Source: Aureococcus anophagefferens (Eukaryota > Sar > Pelagophyceae > Pelagomonadales > Pelagomonadaceae). Taken from it: 57,283 bases of DNA. Under the pieces are notes generated by a model. The model did no database searches, had not been told where the DNA came from, and worked only from the letters and a program-made list of their open reading frames with translations. Where the stretch lies: the NCBI RefSeq assembly GCF_000186865.1, contig NW_008705583.1, positions 609,293 through 666,575 on the forward strand, given 5' to 3'. Position 1 is the first letter of the stretch, and every line of letters begins with the position of its first letter. Shown one piece after another: positions 1 through 9,198 of the stretch. The position numbers and the translations under genes are program-made.

Positions 1-147
1 AACTTCGGCATCTCCGCCGAGGACGCGCCCTTCTCCGCGGACCCCGTCGCGTCCTTCCTCGGCGCCATCCTCAAGTCCTCGGGCCCCGCCGAACCGGCGG
101 ACGCCGAGGCCAAGGACGGCGACGTCGACATGGCCGACGCCAAGTAG
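1..147 (+). CDS. C-terminal 48 residues of a protein cut by the window edge
   Basis: Frame 1 is open from base 1 and stops with TAG at 145-147. The visible tail contains a short hydrophobic helix-like stretch (DPVASFLGAIL) followed by an acidic Ala/Asp-rich end (DGDVDMADAK). The pattern 'FGI...DPVxxFLxAIL' followed by an acidic tail is loosely like the C-terminal DEUBAD region of the proteasome ubiquitin receptor Rpn13/ADRM1. This is a weak resemblance over few residues, so I give no symbol. The coding call rests on the open frame and the clean stop. It converges on the minus-strand gene that ends at 210, leaving 62 bp between the stops. Confidence 0.55.
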   Translation, partial: NFGISAEDAPFSADPVASFLGAILKSSGPAEPADAEAKDGDVDMADAK

Positions 148-209
148 ACCCAAGTAGACCGCGGCCGCCGCCGCCCGACGCGCAGCCCCGTAACCATCGC
201 TCCGCGCGC

Positions 210-556
210 CTAGCGCCCCGCGCCGAGGAAGGACGTGAACCGGTCGAAGGCCAGCGGCGCGGCGCCGAGCACGAGCACGACGTCGCGCGTCTCGAGCTGG
301 ATGCCCGTGCCAAAGTACCTACGGCGCGCGGCGCGTCCCGCGCGCGACTGGAAGTGGCGACCTACTTGAGCGCGAAGCCGAACTGCTCGGGCGTGAGCTC
401 GCCGCCGTTCGGGACCTTGGCGCTCTCGCAGAGCGCGCGCCAGACGACGCGCGGATTGTCGCTGCGCTCTTCGATGGTCCGGCGGATCGCGCGCGCGATC
501 TCGGCCTTCGGGTCGCGGGCGAAGCGGTAGGTCGTCGACGCCTGCTGCTGCGCCAT
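210..556 (-). CDS. Small two-exon protein, about 99 aa, unknown function
   Basis: Exon 1 runs 556-366 and exon 2 runs 318-210 on the minus strand. They are separated by a 47-bp GT-AG intron (319-365). Splicing joins ...EQFGFALK to YFGTGIQLETR in frame and gives a 99-residue protein; without splicing exon 1 stops two bases after the junction. The start at 556 (MAQQQAST) is the first ATG and is followed by a charged helical region (residues about 10-35). The segment around WRALCESAKVPNGGELTPEQF resembles a degenerate EF-hand or small helical domain, but no canonical calcium loop is visible. I do not recognise the family. It is divergent from the MYND gene at 901. The tiny intron sets the size scale for ordinary introns in this window. 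Confidence 0.6.
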
Positions 557-900
557 GGTCGTTCCAGCGGCGGCGCGGCGCTGTTCGTTTCAACGGCAGC
601 GCGGCGCCCTCGATGATGCCGGGCTGCCTTGTTGTTTTGGCGTCCGTGTGCAGCCGCCTCGTCGCCGGAGTCGCAGCCTCGTCGCAGCGCTGGTCCTGCG
701 CGCGCGAGCAAAATTCGAACGCAGCGGCAGCGATGCTCTTTCAGCGGCGCAACGAGAGCACCATCATGCTCTCAAGGGCTGCTTGTGAAATCCGTGAAAA
801 TCGCTGCGGCAGATCGACGCCAGACGGTGGACGCGTCGCGCCGCCGAGGCGTCGGTCGCGAGGAGGGCGTGACCCCGCCTACGCGCCTCGTCGAATTACG

Positions 901-2082
901 ATGCAGGAGGCGAAGGACGAGTCGAAGACGCAGCGCGAGGCGTGCAGCGTCTGCGGCGCGGAGAGCCGCCGCGAGTGCCCCTGCGGCACGCGGCGCTACT
1001 GTTCCGTGAGTTGCCAGCTCAAGGACTGGACGGAGCTCGAGCACAAGCCCGCGTGCCTGAAGCTCCGCGAGGAGATCCCGGAGCGGCCGACGCGGCCGCC
1101 CTCGCCGCTCCGGCCCGTCTACGGCGAGCCGCCGCCGCCGCCGCCGCCGCCGCAGCCGCCGCGGCCGACGCCCGAGCAGCGCATGGCCTTCGCCCGCGCC
1201 CAGGACGACTCGACGCGGTGCCCCGTCTGCGAGGAGATCTTCGACCCGAACTACTACAAGCACCACGTCTTCCGCGTCTGCTGCTGCAAGCTCATCTGCG
1301 AGCGCTGCGACATCGGCGTGCTGAAGGCGACGGCGCCGCTGTGCCCCCTCTGCGAGTCGCCGGCCATGACCCACGCCGAGGAGCTCGCGCTCCTACGACG
1401 ACGGGTCGACGAGCACGAGCCCAACGCCATGGTCCAGCTCGGCCACAAGCACCAGCGGGGCGAGGCGGGCCTCGAGCGGGACGACGCCGCGGCGCTCGCG
1501 CTCTACCAGCGCGCGGCGGACTACGGCGACCTGCGCGCCATGGTGCACCTGGGCCTCGCCTACGTGAATTCGCGCGGCACGCCCAAGGACGAGAGGCTCG
1601 ACGGCCCCGCGCAGCAGCGCCGCGACCGCCAGAAGGGCGTCGACCTCCTGCGCCTCGGCGCGGAGCGCGGCGACGCGCACTGCCAGTACTGCCTCGCCGT
1701 CGCGCTGCTGGAGAAGGACGAGCTCCAGGAGGCCGTCATCTTCCTCGAGCTGGCCGCGGACCAGAAGTACGCCAAGGCGGAGTTCACCGCGGGCGCGTGC
1801 CACCTCCAGGGCCTCGGCGTCCCCGAGGACGAGGACAAGGCGCTCCGCTGGTTCCTCCGCGCGGCCTACCGCGGCCACAACGAGGCGCGCCAGGCCGTCG
1901 GCGTCATCCGCCGCCACCGGCCCGACGCGCCCGAGTTCGCGCCGGAGGCGAGGCGCCTCGCGGAGGAGGGCGCGCGGGAGAAGCTCAAGCGCGACGCGAA
2001 GCGCGCCCAGGCGAAGCACCCGGGCTGGCCCGAGTGGGACGACGACTGGGACTACTGGCACGACGGCGAGGTCGTCCGCTGA
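901..2082 (+). CDS. MYND zinc finger / RING-like / Sel1-repeat protein, 393 aa
   Basis: The start at 901 (MQEAKDES) directly precedes a MYND-type zinc finger, residues about 16-54: paired cysteines CSVCGAESRRECPCGTRRYC, then CQLKDW...H...C. A proline-rich linker with (CCG)n-coded prolines follows. A second cysteine-rich RING-like module (CPVCEEIF...CCCKLICERC...CPLC) lies at about 105-155. The C-terminal half is made of Sel1-like TPRs with typical 'A...LG..Y..G.GV..D...A..W...AA..G' spacing, e.g. CHLQGLGVPEDEDKALRWF. MYND and RING domains usually mediate protein contacts or ubiquitin transfer, and Sel1 arrays act as scaffolds; substrate and location cannot be inferred. The frame stays open upstream to 613, but that part is low-complexity and I exclude it. 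A paralogue with the same domain order lies at 11113-12359. Confidence 0.85.
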   Translation: MQEAKDESKTQREACSVCGAESRRECPCGTRRYCSVSCQLKDWTELEHKPACLKLREEIPERPTRPPSPLRPVYGEPPPPPPPPQPPRPTPEQRMAFARAQDDSTRCPVCEEIFDPNYYKHHVFRVCCCKLICERCDIGVLKATAPLCPLCESPAMTHAEELALLRRRVDEHEPNAMVQLGHKHQRGEAGLERDDAAALALYQRAADYGDLRAMVHLGLAYVNSRGTPKDERLDGPAQQRRDRQKGVDLLRLGAERGDAHCQYCLAVALLEKDELQEAVIFLELAADQKYAKAEFTAGACHLQGLGVPEDEDKALRWFLRAAYRGHNEARQAVGVIRRHRPDAPEFAPEARRLAEEGAREKLKRDAKRAQAKHPGWPEWDDDWDYWHDGEVVR

Positions 2083-2387
2083 GTCGTAAAGTGCCCGGCC
2101 GGCCTTTGTGATTCTGCGTTTGTTGCGTGGACTTTTCGGGGGCTCACTCGTATGAAGACACTGCGTTCATAATCTACCCTTGGCGTTTGCGTTCTTCTGC
2201 CACAGTGTACGACGTGTCGTCGGTCGGCGGACGGGTGCGGCGCGCGCGCGGCCGCGGGCGGCGGCGGCCGTGCGCGGCGCAGGGCGCGGCGTCGAACACG
2301 CTTCGAGCTCGATTCCTCCTCCTCGAGAAGTCCAGCACCACCGTGACCAGCTCGACCACCGCCGACGCGAGCGGCCTGTGCGAGACG

Positions 2388-3934
2388 ATGATCGTGCGCG
2401 TCCGCTGCTCGCAGGGCACGTGGCGCATCGAGATTCCGGGACCGTCGTCGCGGATCGGCGAGCTCAAGGCGGCCATCGAGGCGCAAAAGTCCGTGGCGTC
2501 GGACGCGCAGGTGCTGAGCGCGGAGCCGTCCGGCGCCGCGCCGCTCGACGACGGCGCGACGCTCGAGGCCTGCGGCCTGGGCGCCAACGGGTCCATGGTC
2601 TTCCTCGCCGTGGCCGCGGACCGGCGGGACGACGTCGCGCTGCCGCCGCCGCCGACGGCCAAGGACGACGTCGGCGTCCGCGGCGCCGCGCGCGTCAAGA
2701 TCGGCGCGGACGGGTCCATCGTCGCGACGGAGTACGACGACTACACGTCGGCCAAGGGCTTCCGGCCGGGCATGGCGGCGCTCGGCGACATCAAGAAGTC
2801 GTGGACGCTCACGGACTTCCTCGAGATGGACGACCAGTTCGTCTTCAAGGTGAAGCGCCAGGAGGACAAGCACTGCGCCGCCGTGTCCCTGGACGCCGGC
2901 GCGTGCGTGAGCTTCCAGGGCTACGTGCAGCAGCTCGGCTGGCGCCAGCAGCGCGTGGGCTTCCTCTACGGCACCTTCGACGACGGCGAGGCGCGCGCGG
3001 AAGCCGTCTACGAGCCGCCGCAGGACTGCAGCGAGCACGGCTTCGTGCTCCTCGAGGACGACAAGGCCGAGGCCGTGGCCCAGCTCGCGCAGCTGCTGGG
3101 CCTCGTGCGCGTGGGCTGGATCTTCGCGTGCCCGCCGCGCGAGGACGGCTTCGTCTTTTCCGGCGAGGAGGCGATCCAGGCGGCCATGGAGCAGCTCGAG
3201 GCCGCCGACGGCGTCGCCGAGACGCCCTACGTGTCCGTGCGCGTCACGGTCAACGAGAAGGGCGAGGCGAACTTCGAGGCCTACCAGGTGAGCCAGCAGT
3301 GCATGGCCATGGTCGCCGAGGGCGCGCTCCAGGGCGGGACGAGAGCGCGACGTTCCCAACTTCAAAGGCTCCTCTCTCGGCCGTGTTTCACTCGTTTCGG
3401 CTGATTTTTGGACGGGCGATCATCCCCCGGAGCGCTCTCGAAGCGTGGATGCTTTTTCTGGAACGCGCGCGCGCGGAACACCCACGTTGGAGCGACGTCG
3501 CATCACGCTCGTCCCGCCCAGGCGCGCTCGCGCCGGACCCGGACGACGCGGCCGCGTGCCTCGTCCACGAGACCTTCACGGCCATCGTCGAGGGCAAGCG
3601 CGCGGCGAACGTGAACACGAACTTCTTCCTCTGCAACGTGCCCGTGAAGCAGCACACGTCCGCGACGTTCGCCGCGACGTTCCCCAAGGAGAACCGCATG
3701 ATCCCGCAGACGCGCGACGACCTCAAGGTCGTCCTCAACAAGGCCAAGTCCACGGGCGCGAAATTGGGCGACGCCCTCGCGGACTTCGGCGCGCTCCTCT
3801 TCCTCATGGGCTTCCCCCAGATCTTCGACAGCCAGTTCATGCCCGCGGTCTGCGCGTCCGTCGTCGACCGGACGCTGCCCCTCGACGAGGGCTACGGCCT
3901 CATCCTCTACTCCTTCGCGGGCATGGACTTCTAG
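2388..3934 (+). CDS. NPL4: NPL4, Cdc48/p97 cofactor in ubiquitin-dependent protein extraction; interrupted by an introner
   Basis: Exons are 2388-3321 and 3522-3934, giving 448 aa. The start at 2388 (MIVRVRCSQGTWRIEIP) matches the usual NPL4 N-terminus, a ubiquitin-like fold; the open frame extending up to 2127 is not needed. An NPL4-type central region and an MPN-like core follow (VGFLYGTFDDGEARAEAVYEPPQ, then LLEDDKAEAVAQLAQLLGLVRVGWIF). After the intron come the C-terminal NPL4 segments (NFFLCNVPVKQH, FPKENR, GFPQIFDSQFM). In other eukaryotes NPL4 with UFD1 recruits ubiquitylated substrates to Cdc48/p97 for ER-associated degradation and chromatin extraction. The intron is a 200-bp introner whose removal joins ...AMVAEG to ALAPDPDDAAACLVHE. 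The gene is convergent with the coiled-coil gene, with 13 bp between stops. Confidence 0.93.
3322..3521 (+). mobile_element. Introner copy 1 (intron of NPL4), sense orientation, GC-AG
   Basis: The 200-bp intron consists of an 8-bp TSD GCGCGCTC (3322-3329) plus a 192-bp element (3330-3521). The second TSD copy, 3522-3529, begins exon 2. The TIR arms are CAGGGCGGGACGAG and, at the other end, CTCGTCCCGCCCAG: 13 of 14 positions pair, with the only mismatch at position 2. Splicing uses GC from the left TSD as donor and CAG at the element end as acceptor, restoring GAG GGC GCG CTC GCG. The core carries the signature GGCTGATTTTTGGAC, shared with the other three copies. Confidence 0.9.
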
Positions 3935-3947
3935 GACCCGCTAAGAG

Positions 3948-6900
3948 CTACCTTAGGGACGCGAGCCGCGCCTCGAGGATGCGCCGCCGCTGCTCGCTGT
4001 CCGGCGCGGCGGCCGGCGCCGCGGCCGGCGGCTTCGACGCGGCCGCGGGCAGCTGCTTCGCGACGAGGCCCGCCATGCGCTTCGCCGACTCCCAGGGCGA
4101 CGTCGCGGAACCGCCGGCGCCGTGCGCGTTCGCCTTGCGCGCGGCCGCGGCCGCGACGGCGTTGCCGGACGTCGCCGACGGCCGCGGCGCGCGCAACAGC
4201 GTGATCTGCAGGTCCCAGCGCTCCTCGACGTCCGCCGGGTCCGACGGGCTCGCCGCGCGGCTCCTCGGCTCGGACCGCGGCCGCGCGCGCCGGCTCCGCA
4301 CGTCGAGCTCCACATCCTTGCGCGCGCGGAGGATGGGCACGACGAGGCTCGCGAAGCCGTGCTTCACCTCCGGCGCGAGGGACACGAGCGTCAGATTCGA
4401 CGGGAACGTCGCCGGGATCTGCGCCGTGTCCGCGACGACCTTGAGCCACAGGGCGACGTACTTGGCCTTGCGCGTGTCCTTGGTCCACTCGTTGATCAAA
4501 TGCGCGACGACGGGCGAATCTAAATCGAAGTCGGGCCGCGGGTGCCGCTCGACCTCCTCGGCCCAGTCGAAGGGCGACCGGGGCGTCGAGGCGCCCGTCG
4601 GCCGCGGCGGCGTCGCCGGGTGCGCCGCGGCCCGCCGGAATTTCAGCGTCAGCGGCCGCGGCGCCGCGCCGACGCGCGCCGCAAAGTCCGCCTCGGAGAT
4701 GCTCGGGTCCAGCGCCGACCCGGCCAGGGCGAGCACGAAGTCGCCCGCGCGGACGCCGAGACGCGCGGCCGCGCCCTTGGCGCCCGCGACCCGCAAACCG
4801 GCGTCGGGCGTCGCGCGCACGGCGACGCCCAGCGGCCCCGCGCCGAAGCTCGCGTCGAAGACGCCGTCCTCCGCCGGCGCCTTCGGCGCCTTGGGCTTCG
4901 GCGGCGGCGTCTTCGGCCTGGGCTTCGGCGGCGGCGGCGCGGGGCTCGGCGTCCGCCGGCCCGAGCCGTCGCTCTCGTTGAGCTGCGCCAAAAGGTCGGC
5001 GACGCGCACCTCCGCGCGGACCGCGCGCTGCTCGAGCGCCTCGCCCCGGTCCGCGTGGCGCGCGGCGTCGTCGCGCGCCGCGGCGAGCGCGAAGCCGTGG
5101 GCCTCCCGGAGCTCGTCGCGCGCGCGCACCGCGTCGGCCCGGTCCCGCGCCGCGGCCGCCGCGGCGTCGCGCGCGTCGGCCAGCGCCGCGTCGGACGTCG
5201 TCGTCTGCGACTTGAGCGCGGCGCGCAGCGCCTCGCCGTCGCGCCTCGACGCCTCGAGGGCCGCGATCGCGTCCTCGAGCTGCGAGCTCGACGCGTCGCG
5301 GTCCGCGCGGAGGCCGTTGGCGCCGACGACGAGCTCCCGCTCCAGCGCCGCGACGCGCTCGGCCTGCGCCGCGGCCCGCGCGTCGGCGCCGGCCGCGGCC
5401 GCGTCGCGGTCCGCCGCGAGCGCCGCGAGGTCCCGCTCCAGGGCGACGCACCGCGCGTCCGCGGCCGCGGCCGCCGCGGCCGCGACGCGCGCCGCCTCGG
5501 CGGCCTCCGCGCGCCGCGCCTCGCCGCTCCGCGCCTTCTCCTCGAGCTGCTTCACGTGCTTCCGGAGGAGCTTCTTGTCGGAAGTGACGCGCTGGACCTC
5601 CGCGGCCTTCTCCGCCGCGGCGGCGCGGTCGCGGTCGCCGGCGGCCGTCGCCTCGGAGAGCTCGCGCCGCAGCGTGTCGAGCGCTACCGCCGCCGCCGCG
5701 GCGCCCGACGCCTGCTCGAGCTGCGCGGCGCGCGACCGCTCCAGGGAGTCCTCGAGCGTCTTCACGTGCTTCCGGAGGAGCTTCTTGTCGAGCTTCTCCT
5801 TGTCGACCTTTTCCTCGAGGGCCGCGGCGCGCGCGTCGCCCGCGGTCGTCCGCGCCTCCGAGAGCCGGGCCTTCTCCGCCTCGAGGGCGGCGACGGCGGT
5901 CCGGAGGCCCTCGACGTCGCTCCGCGCGGCCGCGGCCTCGGCGGCGGCCGCGGCGTCGGCGGACGCCTTCTCCTCGAGGAGCTGGGCCCGGTCCTCCTCG
6001 AGGGCCGCGACGATGCTCCGCAGGTCCTCGACCTGGCTCGCCTCGGACGTGTCGGCCTGCAAAGCGACGATCTCCGCGGCGGCGGCGGCCTTTTCTTCCA
6101 GGAGCCGCGCCTGCTCCGCCTCCTGCGCGGTCACGACGCGTCGTAGATCCTCGAGCTGGCACGCCGTCTCCTCGGACGCGCGGGCGACGGCCCGGAGCGC
6201 GTCGAGCTCCGTAGCGGTGGCGGCTCGTTCTTCCAGGAGCCGCGCCTGCTCCGCCTCCTGCGCGGTAATAACGCTTCGCAGATCCTCGAGCTGGCTCTTC
6301 GCCGCGACGAGCTCGTCCGCGGCGCCGGAGCTCGCGCGCAGCGACTCGAGCTCCGCGGCCGTCGCGCCGACCTTCTCCTCCAGCGACGCGGTGAGGGCCT
6401 TCAAATCCTCGAGCTGGCCCTTCGTGGACACGAGCTCGTCCGCCGCGCCGGAGCTCGCCCGGAGCGCCTCGAGTTCGGAGAGCGTCGCGGCTCTCTCTTC
6501 CAGGAGCCGCGACTGCTCCGCCTCTTGTGCCGTGATCACGCTTCGCAGATCCTCGAGCTGGCTCTTCGTGGAAGCCAGCTCGTCCGCGGCGCCGGAGCTC
6601 GCGCGCAGCGACTCGAGTTCGGAGAGCGTCGCGGCTCTCTCTTCCAGGAGCCGCGACTGCTCCGCCTCCAGCGACGTCGTCAAGCTGCGCAGATCCTCGA
6701 GCTGGCTCTTCGTGGAAGCCAGCTCGTCCGCGGCGCCGGAGCTCGCTCGCAGCGACGCGAGCTCCGCGGCCGTCGACGCCTTTTCCTCCAGGAGCCGCGA
6801 CTGCTCCGCCTCTTGCGCCGTGATCATACTTCGCAGCTCCTCGAGCTGGCGCTTCGCCGACGCGAGCTCGTCCGAGGACGCGCCCGCCGAGCCCTCGAGG

Positions 6901-7688
6901 TCCGCGCGCGCGGCGCGCTCGTCCGCGAGCGCCGCCTCGGCGTCGGCGCACTTCCGCTCCGAGGCCCGGAGCGCGTCCTCGACGGCGGACGCGCGCGCGG
7001 CCGCCTCGGCCGCGTCGGCCCGCGCCGCCGCGGCGTCGGCCGACGTGCCCGCGCGCGCCTCGTGCGCCGCCCGGTCGGCCTCGAGCGCCCGCCGCTCGGC
7101 GTCGTCGCATTTCGCCGCGAGCGCGTCGCTCTGCGACGTCGCGACCTCGAGGGTCGCGTTCGCCGTCGACAGCCGGCGCTCGAGGTCCGCGGCGGACCGC
7201 GTCGCACTCGCCGCGGCCGCCTCCGCCGCCTCGAGCGCGGTCCGCGCCGTCGCGAGCTCTTGCGCCACGTCGAGCGCGGCCCGATCTGTCGCGGCCTCTG
7301 CCTTGGTGATCGCGCGCTTCTCGGCATTCGCCGCGCGCTTCTCGGCATTCCACGCGCGCTCCTCGGCGGCGGCGCAGCGCGCGGCGAGGCCGTCGTCGGC
7401 CTTCGCCGCGGCCTCCTCGAGGCCCTTGACGTGTTTCCGGAGGAGCTTCTTGTCGGCCGCCGCGCGCGCGGCCTCGGCCCGGGCCTCCTCGACGGCCGCC
7501 TCGAGCGCGGCGACGCGCGCGGTCTGCTCGGCGGCGGCCTCGTCGCGCGCCGCGGCCGCGAGGTTCGTCGCGTTGGCTTCGGCGAAAGACAGTTTCGCCG
7601 TCGTCTCTTTCAAGGCCTTCTTGAGGATTTTGATGTCCGCCTTGGCCTGCTTGAGCTTGGCCTCGGCGGCCTCGCCATCCTCGGCCAT
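3948..7688 (-). CDS. Large coiled-coil protein with 48-residue repeats, PDZ-like domain and conserved C-terminal module, 1246 aa
   Basis: The chosen start (MAEDGEAAEAKLKQAK) is at 7688, because the upstream frame extension reads across the divergent promoter. Residues about 1-870 are almost pure coiled coil, rich in A, E, L, R and K. The motif KKLLRKHVKxLEE occurs three times. A tandem array has a 48-aa period, with units such as SQLEDLRSVITAQEAEQSRL. After a Pro-rich linker a PDZ-like domain is visible (GPLGVAVRATPDAGLRVAG...GVRAGDFVLALAG). Near the C-terminus is a compact segment (LINEWTKDTRKAKYVALWLK...) that I do not recognise. The architecture suggests a structural or tethering protein, such as a golgin-like or basal-body scaffold, but that is inference. 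It shares a 149-bp divergent promoter with the SDR gene. Confidence 0.8.
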   Translation of the reverse strand: MAEDGEAAEAKLKQAKADIKILKKALKETTAKLSFAEANATNLAAAARDEAAAEQTARVAALEAAVEEARAEAARAAADKKLLRKHVKGLEEAAAKADDGLAARCAAAEERAWNAEKRAANAEKRAITKAEAATDRAALDVAQELATARTALEAAEAAAASATRSAADLERRLSTANATLEVATSQSDALAAKCDDAERRALEADRAAHEARAGTSADAAAARADAAEAAARASAVEDALRASERKCADAEAALADERAARADLEGSAGASSDELASAKRQLEELRSMITAQEAEQSRLLEEKASTAAELASLRASSGAADELASTKSQLEDLRSLTTSLEAEQSRLLEERAATLSELESLRASSGAADELASTKSQLEDLRSVITAQEAEQSRLLEERAATLSELEALRASSGAADELVSTKGQLEDLKALTASLEEKVGATAAELESLRASSGAADELVAAKSQLEDLRSVITAQEAEQARLLEERAATATELDALRAVARASEETACQLEDLRRVVTAQEAEQARLLEEKAAAAAEIVALQADTSEASQVEDLRSIVAALEEDRAQLLEEKASADAAAAAEAAAARSDVEGLRTAVAALEAEKARLSEARTTAGDARAAALEEKVDKEKLDKKLLRKHVKTLEDSLERSRAAQLEQASGAAAAAVALDTLRRELSEATAAGDRDRAAAAEKAAEVQRVTSDKKLLRKHVKQLEEKARSGEARRAEAAEAARVAAAAAAAADARCVALERDLAALAADRDAAAAGADARAAAQAERVAALERELVVGANGLRADRDASSSQLEDAIAALEASRRDGEALRAALKSQTTTSDAALADARDAAAAAARDRADAVRARDELREAHGFALAAARDDAARHADRGEALEQRAVRAEVRVADLLAQLNESDGSGRRTPSPAPPPPKPRPKTPPPKPKAPKAPAEDGVFDASFGAGPLGVAVRATPDAGLRVAGAKGAAARLGVRAGDFVLALAGSALDPSISEADFAARVGAAPRPLTLKFRRAAAHPATPPRPTGASTPRSPFDWAEEVERHPRPDFDLDSPVVAHLINEWTKDTRKAKYVALWLKVVADTAQIPATFPSNLTLVSLAPEVKHGFASLVVPILRARKDVELDVRSRRARPRSEPRSRAASPSDPADVEERWDLQITLLRAPRPSATSGNAVAAAAARKANAHGAGGSATSPWESAKRMAGLVAKQLPAAASKPPAAAPAAAPDSEQRRRILEARLASLR
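6030..6870 (-). repeat. In-coding tandem repeat, 144-bp (48-aa) period
   Basis: The hallmark GATCCTCGAGCTGG (with variants) recurs near 6148, 6283, 6406, 6550, 6694 and 6838. The last four are exactly about 144 bp apart, while earlier units are shorter or longer. Units encode ...ADELxSxKxQLEDLRS...EAEQSRLLEE.... Nucleotide identity is highest between the units at 6480-6830, so these are the youngest duplications. Confidence 0.8.
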
Positions 7689-7837
7689 CGTGGACGGCTC
7701 CGCGAGTGTCCTGGGCACCGCGTTTGGCCACACGCCGCGCCGCGGCTTCTCGGCCCCAGCAGAGCCGACCGACCGGAGAGCTGCGGCAACTTGCACAGAT
7801 CTTGCACAGCAACCAGCTCGGCGGAGCTCCTCTTCGC
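7689..7837. promoter_or_regulatory. 149-bp divergent promoter between the coiled-coil and SDR genes
   Basis: This is the only non-coding sequence between two start codons on opposite strands. It contains a direct repeat CTTGCACAG-AT-CTTGCACAG near 7790-7810 and is noticeably less GC-rich than the flanking coding DNA. No TATA box is evident. The promoter role is inferred from gene orientation. Confidence 0.5.
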
Positions 7838-8650
7838 ATGCTCTCTCTGCTCTTGCTCGCTATGTCCGCCGTCGCTGCCAGCTCTGCATCGCGCGGAACA
7901 GTCCTCGTGACCGGCGGAAGCCGCGGCATCGGTGCGGCTTGCTGCAAGCGCCTCGCGCGCGATGGCTACACCGTCGTCGTCAACTACAAGAGCTCGCAAG
8001 GCGAAGCAGTCGACGTCGTGGGCGAGATTAATCTAGAGGGCGGCGACGCCATCACGCTGCAAGCGGACGTGTCGTCCGAGGCGGGCGTCGTCGATATGTT
8101 CGCTTCGCTCGACAATTGGATCGGGTCGGGCGGGGTCCCGCCGCTCACGGCGCTCGTCAACAACGCGGGCGTCATCGGCGACAAGGAGGCGCTCGACGCC
8201 GTGACGCCGGCGGCCTTCGAGGCCATGATGGCGACGAACGTGCTCGGGCCTTTGCTCTGCTGCAAAGAGGCGGAAAAAAGAATGGCGCCCGGCTCGGCCA
8301 TCGTCAACCTGTCGTCCGGCAGCGCGTACATCGGCACGCCGCTGCTCTACAGCATGTCCAAGGGCGCGCTCAACTCCATGCAGCACGGCCTCATCAAGCC
8401 CCTGGCCGCCAAGGGCATCCGCATCAACACGGTGTCGCCGGGCGTCACGGACACGGACATGGTCGCGGGCATCCTCGACGACCCGGAGCGCAAGGCGACG
8501 ATGGAGGCGCAGATCCCGCTGGGCCGCGCGGGGCGGCCCGAGGAGATCGCCGGCGCCGTGGCCTACCTCCTCTCGCCCGACGCGGCCTACACGAGCGGCG
8601 CGAACATCCGCGTCGCGGGCGGCCGCGGCCCGGGCACGACGCTCGGCTAA
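7838..8650 (+). CDS. Classical short-chain dehydrogenase/reductase with N-terminal signal, 270 aa
   Basis: The start at 7838 gives a hydrophobic leader (MLSLLLLAMSAVAASSAS) directly ahead of the Rossmann motif TGGSRGIG (residues 25-32). Later SDR landmarks are NNAG at about 108, the catalytic serine in NLSSGSAY, and the YSMSK motif with Tyr171 and Lys175. PGVTDTDM and the 'GRAGRPEEIAGAVAYLLS' segment are typical of FabG-like 3-oxoacyl/sugar reductases. The expected reaction is NAD(P)H-dependent carbonyl/alcohol interconversion; the substrate cannot be deduced. The leader suggests ER or plastid entry. It is convergent with the lipocalin gene, with 2 bp between stops. Confidence 0.9.
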   Translation: MLSLLLLAMSAVAASSASRGTVLVTGGSRGIGAACCKRLARDGYTVVVNYKSSQGEAVDVVGEINLEGGDAITLQADVSSEAGVVDMFASLDNWIGSGGVPPLTALVNNAGVIGDKEALDAVTPAAFEAMMATNVLGPLLCCKEAEKRMAPGSAIVNLSSGSAYIGTPLLYSMSKGALNSMQHGLIKPLAAKGIRINTVSPGVTDTDMVAGILDDPERKATMEAQIPLGRAGRPEEIAGAVAYLLSPDAAYTSGANIRVAGGRGPGTTLG

Positions 8651-8652
8651 CC

Positions 8653-9198
8653 TTAGTGCTTCTTCTTCCAGCCGAGCTTCGTCGCCTTGTCGCGCGCCCA
8701 GGCCTGGGGGATCTTCACCATGGACGGGAGGCCCGGCGGGTAGCCGTGGGTCTCGACGAGGCGCGACGCGATGCCGTCGTAGGTCTTCTCGTCCATCTCC
8801 GGCCGCCGCGCCATGACCCAGCAGTAGCTCCGCGACGGGTAGCCGACGACGAACCAGGAATTGTCGTCGTCGAGCGGCTCCGGCGACTGGTCGATGACGA
8901 GGTAGGGCATCTTCAGCGGCCAGAACGGCGAGACCTTCCAGCCCGCGGGGTTGTCCGAGACCCAGTTCGAGCCCCGCTGCGGGATGGACGTGATCTTGCC
9001 GTCGAAGGCGTTCTTGTTGTACTCGAAGGCGACGTCGACGCAGTGCGCGCCCTTGCCCATGGTGTAGGTTTCGATGGCGTTGTGCGCGCCCTTCTCGAAG
9101 GGCGTCGGCATCGTCGCGATGACGAACCAGGCGCCCATGAGCTTCGGCACGTCGACGCGCGGCACGGTGTCCAGCGTGCGGGAAGACGAGCCGCCCAT
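8653..9198 (-). CDS. Lipocalin of the bacterial Blc / apolipoprotein-D type, 181 aa
   Basis: The single-exon protein begins MGGSSSRT, a possible N-myristoylation signal. It shows the lipocalin signature around MGAWFVIATMPTPFEKG (G-x-W near the N-terminus), a mid-protein YLVID...WFVVGYPSR strand pair, and the Blc-type MARRPEMDEKTYDGI segment followed by a 'GYP...MVKIPQ' tail. Blc-like lipocalins bind fatty acids or lysophospholipids at membranes and are often stress-induced; the ligand here is unknown. The acylation-like start replaces the bacterial lipoprotein signal. The gene is divergent from the EF-hand gene. Confidence 0.88.
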   Translation of the reverse strand: MGGSSSRTLDTVPRVDVPKLMGAWFVIATMPTPFEKGAHNAIETYTMGKGAHCVDVAFEYNKNAFDGKITSIPQRGSNWVSDNPAGWKVSPFWPLKMPYLVIDQSPEPLDDDNSWFVVGYPSRSYCWVMARRPEMDEKTYDGIASRLVETHGYPPGLPSMVKIPQAWARDKATKLGWKKKH

